From Fonsecaea monophora (Eukaryota; Ascomycota; Eurotiomycetes; Chaetothyriales; Herpotrichiellaceae), in NCBI RefSeq assembly GCF_001642475.1, contig NW_019174010.1, forward strand, positions 1 to 64,000: a stretch of 64,000 bases of DNA, given 5' to 3'. The stretch's first letter is position 1. Each line of letters begins with the position of its first letter. Positions 56,150 to 64,000 of this stretch are shown one piece after another. The notes under the pieces were generated by a model. It made no database searches and was not told where the DNA came from. It was given only the letters and a program-made list of their open reading frames with translations. A program made the translations under genes and the position numbers.

Positions 56150-57343
56150 TCAATCATCGTCCTCTCGCTGCGACGTCCCATTGCGTCCCATGCGCTCTCC
56201 CAAGGTCATATTCCCGGCCTTTTTGTGGTAGCTGTTGACAAAGTCTGCTCGTCCACCGTGCTTTGCAGTCCGAGCTCGAGCCGCATCGTCTCGGTCTCTC
56301 TCGGCCCTTTCCCTCGCTGCAAGTTCGGCCAGTCTTTGTTCACGCTGCTGATCGAGGGCAGTTGCATCGTTTTGCATCGCAGCTAGTCTTGCAGCTCTAT
56401 CTTCTTCGCGGCTATCTGCTCTTTTCTCTTCCCGACGTGGGCTTCGGTACCTTGCTGGCTCAGGCCTTGAAGAGTGCCAACTTTGCATTTTCCGAACTCC
56501 GTTGCTGTGCCCATTTCTCCGAGGTGGTGAAGTTGATCGGGAGCGTGATCGTGGTCGTCTTCGTTCTTCGGGGGAATATGAGCGTCTTCTGCGATATGGG
56601 GACCGAGACCGCGACCTCGCAGGCTTCCGTGGAGGAGATCTGGAGCGAGACCGAGACTCGGAAGGGGTGTATGATCTGCGGTGCCGGTGTCTACTTCTTC
56701 CATGGCTATCCTCATCGTTGTCTCGGTGTGAACGGGACTTCTCATGTCCTTCAGACCCATCACGGCGACTGTGGTGACGATGATGATGATGGTGGTGATG
56801 TTTCCTCCTTTTGCGATCACGTTCCCGATCATCATCTTCCCTGCCCGCCGCCTTTAGCAAAAGCCTCCGCTTGACCGGGTCATTCATCATGGCCTCATAT
56901 GCAGCCTGTTCCTGCTTCTTGATCGCTAGCATAGGGTCTTCTCTGATCTTTGCCGCCGTATCTCTGGCAGTATTGGCGCTCTGCACCGCCATGAACGAAT
57001 CCTCCTTTGCGGACTTTTCCAATTTCTGGTTGTCTGTGCCCTTGAGCAAGCCGTCTATCCGCCTCTTTCCTAATAAGTAGCCCTCCATTTCCTCGGTGGT
57101 GCCTGCCTGGCCGCTCGAGGGTCCGTTGTACATCCAATCAACACGAGATTGTCTCTTCTTCCCACCAGCGGCCTCTTGCAGGTCTTCCAATTCTTGGATC
57201 GCTCTCTCTTCGGCGCGCTCTTTCATGATCTGGTCGATCTTCTTGCGCTCCTCCAGTGCCTTTTTCTCCTCCTCCCAGACCTTCTTCTGGTTGCTCATGA
57301 GCACAGGATGCCATGATTTTTTGAGATTTAGGTCGCCACCCAT
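56150..57343 (-). CDS. CWC25: Pre-mRNA splicing factor Cwc25
   Basis: A single exon of 397 residues. The N-terminus MGGDLNLKKSWHPVLMSNQK and VWEEEKKALEERKKIDQI is the conserved Cwc25 start with the CIR_N domain. VDWMYNGPSSGQ lies near residue 70. The middle is a charged helix, followed by a basic His/Arg/Ser-rich tail with a run of His and many RS dipeptides, common in fungal spliceosomal proteins. In yeast Cwc25 binds the Prp2-activated spliceosome and promotes the first transesterification; action is nuclear. The final residues AERDRDDAARARTAKHGGRA are typical of the family end. It is head-to-head with COP9 subunit 2, both housekeeping genes. Confidence 0.92.
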   Translation of the reverse strand: MGGDLNLKKSWHPVLMSNQKKVWEEEKKALEERKKIDQIMKERAEERAIQELEDLQEAAGGKKRQSRVDWMYNGPSSGQAGTTEEMEGYLLGKRRIDGLLKGTDNQKLEKSAKEDSFMAVQSANTARDTAAKIREDPMLAIKKQEQAAYEAMMNDPVKRRLLLKAAGREDDDRERDRKRRKHHHHHHHRHHSRRDGSEGHEKSRSHRDNDEDSHGRSRHRHRRSYTPSESRSRSRSPPRKPARSRSRSPYRRRRSYSPEERRRPRSRSRSTSPPRRNGHSNGVRKMQSWHSSRPEPARYRSPRREEKRADSREEDRAARLAAMQNDATALDQQREQRLAELAARERAERDRDDAARARTAKHGGRADFVNSYHKKAGNMTLGERMGRNGTSQREDDD

Positions 57344-57821
57344 TTTGACGTCGTGCGGCGGCTCCTCGAGGATAGGGTGAGGTTATCGTGGATAATGGGA
57401 GGATATCCACCTCCAAAAATTCGTGTTAGGTCGAGGGAAGAGGTTGGGCGGCTTTGTGTAGAATATGTACCCGGAGATTGCGTTGTGAAGGGCTAGAAAC
57501 GGAAACTTGTAGTTAAGCCGCAGGTGGCGGCAGGCAGAAAACTCCACAAATAATGCGAATGCGGGACAAGGCTGCGTTGCAGCCTTCACTTCTCCGCAGT
57601 TCGTTCACACCTGCTCACTGTCCAATATCTCAATCGCTGCTGGAACCATTCCCATCTCCTGTCGCAAGACCAGGAAAACCCTCTCCTTCCTCGGACCATC
57701 TGTCAACTGCCATAACGCCCAGATTTTCACCGGCACAAAAGCTGCGTCCCCCTAGAATCTCTCCAGCGACTCATTTCGTATCAACCACTCATTCCCCAAT
57801 CATCCGTACACAACAGGCAAC
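57344..57821. promoter_or_regulatory. Divergent promoter, CWC25 / CSN2
   Basis: 478 bases between start codons of two housekeeping genes; no TATA box was evident. No TCGGCCGA motif. Confidence 0.5.
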
Positions 57822-59443
57822 ATGTCGGACGACGACGATTTCATGCAAGAATCTGATCCAGAGCAGTATGTTACAAGACTCCTCGTCTCGAAGAGTATTA
57901 TCCCGCCATTATTGACAATAGCCTGTCCAGATATGACTTTGAATACGAGGACGACGACGACCTGGGCGGTAACGACGCTTCAGTGGATATCGAAAACAAA
58001 TATTACAATGCCAAACAACTAAAAGCCGACAACCCGGCCGAAGCAATCGAAGAGTTCCTCGGGGTCCCCGCCCTGGAAGAGGACAAGGGAGAATGGGGGT
58101 TCAAGGGACTGAAGCAGGCGATCAAGTTGGAATTCGCCCTGGGCAGATACGACGACGCGGTCAGACATTACAAAGAGTTGTTGACATATGTGAGGTCCGC
58201 GGTGACGAGGAACTACTCGGAAAAGTCCATCAACAATATGCTCGATTATATTGAGAAAGTGGCCGGTCAGCCTGGCGCTGGCGCAGGCGCAGGCGCTCGC
58301 ACGAGTCATGGCGACACCGAGACAACAGCGTACAAGTCCATGGAAGAGTTCTACCGCCTGACGCTTGACACCTTTCAGAGCACAAACAATGAGAGACTGG
58401 CTCTCAAAACGAATCTGAAATTGGCCAAGTTGTATCTCGACAAGAAGGACTACAGTCAACTTAGCAACAAGGTGAGGGAGATCCACCAGGCGTGCCAGAA
58501 GGAAGACGGAACAGATGACCCCGGCAAGGGGACGTATTCCCTCGAGGCGTACGCACTCGAGATACAGATGTATGCTGAGATGAAGAACAATAAGCGTCTC
58601 AAATCGCTGTATCAAAAGGCTCTCACCGTTCGGTCTGCGGTACCGCACCCCAAGGTCCAAGGCATCATCCGAGAATGTGGTGGGAAAATGCACATGAGCG
58701 AGGAAAACTGGAAAGAGGCGCAAAGCGACTTTTTTGAGTCGTTCAAGAACTATGATGAAGCAGGGTCCATGCAGAGAATCCAGGTCTTGAAATACCTTGT
58801 TCTTACAACAATGTTGATGAAATCGACCATCAACCCATTCGACTCTCAGGAGACAAAACCATACAAGAACGACCCGCGCATTTCGGCAATGACAGACCTG
58901 GTGGACGCCTATCAGCGCGACGACATTCACCGCTACGAATCCATTCTCAAGGAGAACCAGGATCTGCTCGCCGATCCATTCATTGCCGAAAACATCGACG
59001 AAGTCAGCCGGAACATGCGTACAAAGGCCGTACTCAAGCTGATTGCCCCGTACAGCCGCTTCACCCTCAAATTTATCTCGAAGCATATCAAGATCCCCGT
59101 CAGCGAGGTCCAGGACATTCTAGCCGTCTTGATTGTAGACAAGAAGCTGCAAGCGAGAATCAATCAGGAAAACGGAACCGTAATAGTGGAAGACAGCCAT
59201 GCAGGTGACACGCAGCACTTGACCCAACTTCGCGATTGGACCTCGGCGGTTGAAAACTTGTGGTCTGCATTGTTGAACGAGGGAGAGGGGTTCAAGCTTG
59301 AAGACGGCCAAGGCGGTGCCTCATTCTCAGGCATGAGTTTCCCATTGGGCTTCGAGGCGGGTGGACCTATCCCAAGCAGAGGACCTGGACGTCGGGTCGG
59401 TGGTCGCGGTCGGGGAGGCGGGAAGCTGGCTGCTCCAATATGA
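57822..59443 (+). CDS. CSN2: COP9 signalosome subunit 2 (CsnB)
   Basis: Exons 57822-57865 and 57931-59443 give 518 residues. The 44-base first exon encodes MSDDDDFMQESDPE and joins to QYDFEYEDDDDLGG, the acidic start of CSN2. The helical repeats include YYNAKQLK, EWGFKGLKQAIKLEFALGRYD, and FYRLTLDTFQSTNNERL. The PCI domain lies at about 300-440 (ISAMTDLVDAYQRDDIHRYE, SRFTLKFISKHIKIPVSEVQ). A Gly/Ala-rich insertion (GAGAGAGA) near residue 115 and a Gly/Arg-rich C-terminus are additions to the family's usual 440-500 residues. The subunit binds cullin and Rbx1 for deneddylation; in fungi it affects development and secondary metabolism. Identification is firm. Confidence 0.94.
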
Positions 59444-62400
59444 GAAGCGTATTTGGCACCTTTCCCAGTTACCGGGAAAATGGCGCAGATGCGCAAACTC
59501 GCAGCTGAGGCTGCATACGCCTTTGGCTGGACAAACCTAGCCTGCATTGAGGCGCAATTTGACATCTGCGTTGTTTTCAAGACAGCCTGTAACACCACTT
59601 TGCTGGCTGCGAGGAATGGGATGCGACAACATCTGGTCGAGTGTTATCTACATTGCTCCAGGCGAAGGTCCGGAGTGGTCTGACACCATTGGTTCCGCCG
59701 GGGAATTGTAGGTCCAGCGCCCACAGCAAGCAGGGAGGTATGGAGAAAGGATAGGGGTGCTCAAAGGAGAAGTCGGGCCTGCGGAAATAAAGCTGGGGCA
59801 ACGTCGATATGGAGTGGCGCGTGGGCTAGACCTGTCGAAAACACGGGGGGCCCTCTTCTAAGTGCAGCCTTACAACAGGTACAATTTCACCGAGGAAAGC
59901 AGTGATGTGTGTGGAGGTTGCTCATGACACAGCGTCGACAACGGACATACCCGTTCGATAGACCTGATGTTGTCACCCTTCGCAAGGATGGGGATGTTGT
60001 AACATACCAACCCGAGTCGATCTTCGGTTGCTTTCTTTTCTTTTCACTCTTTCCCTGACATGCCCTCCTTTTTGGGCCTTTTCCTGACCTCTGGATCGAA
60101 AAGGGACGGGCGAAATTGCGCGAGATGCAGCAAGACAGTCTCGCCCCTGGCATGATGTGTGTCAGATAGAAGTTGCTGTTGGTCGTTGGTTCTGGCGAGC
60201 TCAATCCGCCAGCGCTGGAAATGGAAACGGCAAACGGTTGATTGGTAGAGATCTCGATCTGATATCATTTTTTGGAAGAATAGCGGGGCCAACGTCGGCT
60301 TTCCGCTGCTCTACACCAGTAGCCGGGCGTCTGAGCGCGCCACTAGGAAGTGGTTGCATGTTGGCAGCGGGGACCATTTCCTAAGTGACTCGCTTTTCAG
60401 CTTGTCACTGATATGGGGCAGCCGCACAGTCTCCTAGGGTAGCCACACAGCTCAGGGAATTACTGACCTTGACCTTCTCTTTCAGGTTGCATCCACCAGC
60501 AACGGTCAAGAATAGGCTGTCTTGGACGGTTGGGTGGCGGCAACTACTTCTGTTTCGAGCCATGACAAAAGACTGCATCTCACCTTCGGCCCTGACTGAT
60601 TGGACGGAGCTGACTTCCCAAGTGGCAGAGGAAATGACAATCTCTGCTTTCCAGCAAAGCGAGAGCGACAAGGGGTCATTGTACAGCAAGAAGATCGTCG
60701 GGTTCGAATGGCGCCGGCCGACACGAAAGACTTCATGGCTTGCGGTTACCCCAAGGCGTCAACTGGGGCTTCAGGGTGAGTGCAAGAGTCTAAGAATGAA
60801 AACCACACGACTCAGGCTAAGCCGAAAACCCGTGGTATCCGAGAACTACTGAAAAGCGGTGGGGATGCAGCGGCCATACTCGAAGACGCATCCCAAAACT
60901 AGGGATGTCGATTTGTGTTGCCCTCTGCGCTGGCCAGGTTGGTTGGAGCCTCGAGGCACCCTTGAAGTACGAGGTTCGCAGTAGGTATTGAGCGTGAGCC
61001 ACGATTTCTACTGGACCTCTTCTCTCCGCTTCCCGGCGGATGCACTCCGTAGTCACTGGCGCAAGTATATTGCCGCACAGGAGGATGGGGCTGGTCTCTG
61101 CCAACGAGGGTCGGGTATCTGGGGCTTTACCAATCGGAGGCTCGGGTAGCGAGCGTTGCGTGCCCCGGAGGGGCCATCGAGTCAGAAGGTGCTTCGCAAA
61201 GAGAACAGGCTGCGAGAATGATGGGCAGGATCTAGAGGTGCAGTAGCCTGTGGTCTGATGTGCTTTGAGGATGTGGAGGGTCGGCTGTCTTTTGTGCTGG
61301 ACTTGTCGGTTTTCAGACTGGAACCTTTCACCGGATCGGCTGGGCCACGGTTCTTGCCTGCAACCGAAGGCATAAGTGCTGATTGAGTACCGTGGATCCT
61401 TTCCAAGAGGCCAATGATGGTCCGATGATACAGGTTCTCGACTCTCGGACCCCTACTTTGTATGTACGTGTGTCTCTTTGCTCTTTTTTGAAAAGGCCAG
61501 TCATTGAGGGCAACGAAGATCGTCTTTGCGGGAGTCAAACTGGGGAGACCATTGGTTCGCTCCTATTACAAGCCAATTAGCCAGTGACCGAAAATGAGCG
61601 CTGCCAAAGCGACAGCTTGCTGTCCCATTCAGATTGGAGGAGGGGCCCTGATGAGTGGAAACAAGCCGCATCGCTGATTCGCCGGCATAGAGACTTTGAA
61701 GCGGTGACTGGGGGGTGCTTGCTTGAGGAGCACAACCTTGTCCAACAAGCCATCAAGTAAGGTTTTTCTAGCAGGCATCAGAGAACAAGCCAAGTTATTG
61801 TACATAAGGTTTTGCATTCCCTGGAAAATGCAACCAGACGAGAAGGTAGTAAAGATGAAAAGATGATGGGTCAGAGCGTTGGGGAATTTGCCAATGGACC
61901 CCAAGTACCAGTTGAGTGATGCGCAACTACTCCGTCGTCCGTACGTACATACCCTATCACGCATACCTTGTTTACCATTACTGCTCCCGCCACCACCACA
62001 ACCACCACCTAAAAGTTACTGTACCTCGTACCTATGTACGTGCCTACCTAACTAACATGCTCTGGGAACCCCACTGTTTGGAGGGGCTTTCTCGGGCATG
62101 TCTACCTACAAGTGCTTCGAACCTCCACATGGGCATGCCCGTAGAAGGTGCACGCGTGCACGCGTGCCCGCCGATCAAAACGTTCAGCCAGTACTGTACC
62201 TCGTAGACTCAGCCAGCAACTCTACTCCCCCAGAGCCTTTAGTTAGACGCATCCACCAACTTGACCCTCACTTCACCTCGACTTGACCTCGTGTTTCACT
62301 TCAACCAGGCAATTCCCCCATCACTGTCAATGATACTTCTTCTTTCTTCCCCTCCTCCTAAATTCCCATGATCTATCCGCTCTCATTCCTCCAAGTCTCG

Positions 62401-63149
62401 AAACCATCCTCCTTGCCACCGATTAGAGCCATCACCGATTGAAATCCTCCTATCCTCGGCTCCTCCTCCGGGTTGGACGGGACCAGCCATTGCACCTCCC
62501 ACCTGCAGACAGTGACAATCGAGCAAACGGCATTTCTTATCCGGCCTGGTACTCAGCACAGAACTCAGTTGCTAAAGACATCCCCGATTGGCCCCGACCG
62601 ACCACGGCCGATTGATCAACAAGTTAGCTTTCAAAACACCCACTCCGCCAGCACCAGGGGTCCCTCCGCGGCGCTGGGTTAAAGGAAGGCCTGCATTGGC
62701 GCTCCCAGCCTAAGCAAAGAACCAAACCATCGTTTAACATCACCTCCCTCCTCTTTCTCCTGCCTACTACCTCGCTCGAAACATACACGATCTCAAGATT
62801 GCCATTGTCTCTGGGTGCCGATTGTGCGAGTTTGGACTTCTCGGTAACTTCGCCGCATCGACGTCAGCAGACGCCTTACTAGTGATAGGGTCCTGTCCCC
62901 GTTCACTCCTGGCTCATAGTGGGAGGGAAATCTATTCGGCTTCACGAGCCATTCCCTCTTTATTCCAACCATGGTCTAAGACATCTGAACATCTACGACC
63001 TGTGGTTCACGCACACCACTTGCAGGAATCAAAATACAGCTCACCAGACCAACCTGACTCCAAGGAAGAGGTCTCTCAGCCTAGGTCGGCCCCACCAGGT
63101 TGCCACCCGTGTCTACCGCCCTGGCGTTTTGATTGTTCAACAAGAGGAG
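59444..63149. other. Large gene-poor spacer
   Basis: 3.7 kb without a gene I can support. A Ser/Lys-rich frame on the minus strand (61182-61538) looks mildly protein-like but has no clear start or partner exon. GTAC-type elements occur near 61937, 62023 and 62192. Confidence 0.45.
62150..62167. repeat. Perfect 18-base palindrome
   Basis: GCACGCGTGCACGCGTGC reads the same on both strands; it is two overlapping copies of GCACGCGTGC and contains two MluI-type ACGCGT cores. Confidence 0.85.
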
Positions 63150-64000
63150 ATGACATTTTGTCCAGAACCACTACCTTTTCACAACTCATTCGGCCCTTTC
63201 CATACTCAGCCAATTCCACATCCGCATTGGCAATTATCGTCCGGAAGTCAACACTCTGCCACATTCGAATATTTTCCTGGACTTCCTCGCCACCAACCCT
63301 ACAGCTATCCCCCGTCAACCACGTCGAACCGCGCCACCTCCGCAATGGCGACCCCTGAAATCGATGAAATGGAGCAATTCCAGACACTGTCTGACCAATA
63401 CCAACCAAATCTTCCTGTACGTAAATGGACCAGAGAAAAGGCACGTCATACTGAGACTTTGTTAGGGACCCTTGATAGGAAGTAAAAAGCCACTCTCTCA
63501 TCTTGTGACCGAATACGCACAAGCCGACCCAACATTTGTGGTCAAAACAAAGGTATGTAGACTCTATTATCGTCGTCAGCTCCCTGTTTACGATTGCTAG
63601 GCACTCGAAGCAACGCATTCCGCATATCGACAAATCAAAGGTGATGGACAATGCGGCTGGCGTGGTAAGTGCTCGTCTCTTTGCATGACATTGGTAATCT
63701 AGCTAATTACAATCTTCTTGGTGCTTGTAGGAGCTGTCTTCGGCTATTTCGAGATCCTGCTCCGATCTGGAGATCCCAGTCTAATCACTCAAGAGTTGGT
63801 TCGCCTGCGCAGCTTTGAGCAAACCATGCGCAGCGTTGGCATCGACTACGATATCATCATCGACATGTTTGACTATACTTGGGAGCTCTTTGACGCTCTC
63901 AAGTCTGCTGTCGAGCGTAGAGACATCAACGAAGCTGTGTTGCTTAATTCGCTCAACGACGAGAACATTTCCAATTCAATTGTCTATCATTTCAAGGTTC
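63150..64000 (+). CDS. Otubain-type deubiquitinase (peptidase C65), partial
   Basis: Exons 63150-63416, 63466-63552, 63601-63664 and 63731 to the window edge; the 3' end is missing. The visible 208 residues begin with a disordered Pro/Ser/His-rich arm. The C65 otubain core follows: LSHLVTEYAQADPTFV, YRQIKGDGQCGWRGAVFGYF, and VRLRSFEQTMRSVGIDYDIIID. The active site DGQC gives Cys136 as nucleophile with Asp133 next to the oxyanion turn. The usual family motif reads DGNCFYRA, so GW replaces FY here. The partner His must lie beyond the edge. The family cuts Lys48-linked ubiquitin chains. The start is the first ATG in frame; the leader contains other frames and may be longer. Confidence 0.85.

Noticed and set aside
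61182..61538. 118-codon minus-strand frame with a Ser/Lys/Pro-rich tail
   Set aside because: It looks mildly protein-like at its C-terminal end, but I found no convincing start, domain or upstream exon.

Overview
The window reads as a nuclear contig of a filamentous ascomycete (Pezizomycotina). Genes are split by short GT-AG introns (mostly 50-200 bp), intergenic spacers are long, and the gene set is fungal: a Zn2Cys6 regulator, a fungal Hv1 proton channel, Cwc25, COP9 subunit 2, fungal DUF proteins and an NCS1 permease. Gene content and the catabolic clusters would suit Eurotiomycetes, perhaps Chaetothyriales (black yeasts), but that is inference. I assembled 27 protein-coding genes (26 complete, one cut by the right edge) by joining exons and checking reading phase across each junction. 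I found no tRNA, rRNA, CRISPR array or intact transposon.

Layout. 0.4-4.3 kb: copper chaperone ATX1 and a DUF2293 protein. 5.0-16.8 kb: six genes in strictly alternating orientation: alpha/beta hydrolase (-), XanA-type 2-oxoglutarate dioxygenase (+), Zn2Cys6 regulator (-), a second XanA-type dioxygenase (+), an IPNS-type 2-oxoglutarate dioxygenase (-) and an NCS1 nucleobase-type permease (+). They form three head-to-head pairs, and all three shared promoters carry the palindrome (C/T)TCGGCCGA(G/T). This is the best candidate for an undescribed system: a regulated gene set for uptake and oxidation of a purine, pyrimidine or related heterocycle. 17-20.5 kb: a hypothetical gene whose start codon appears to be assembled by splicing, and an LYR/DUF1763 mitochondrial protein. 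21.4-28.9 kb: a DHA1-type MFS transporter, an AtuA/DUF1446 protein and, divergent from it, a family III CoA-transferase; probably a small acyl-CoA catabolic group.

29-47 kb is gene-poor. It holds a small protein with two GWPGLG motifs, two small heat-shock proteins, an orphan Cys/His-rich protein, a bHLH regulator, a small mitochondrial-type membrane protein and an acidic protein. Its spacers are rich in a CAAGTAC/GTACTTG element, often as inverted repeats. 47.9-57.4 kb: a conserved protein of unknown function, a voltage-gated proton channel (Hv1), an HpcH/HpaI aldolase, an amidase and the splicing factor Cwc25. Cwc25 shares a short promoter with COP9 signalosome subunit 2 (57.8-59.4 kb). After a 3.7 kb spacer, the window ends inside an otubain-type deubiquitinase.
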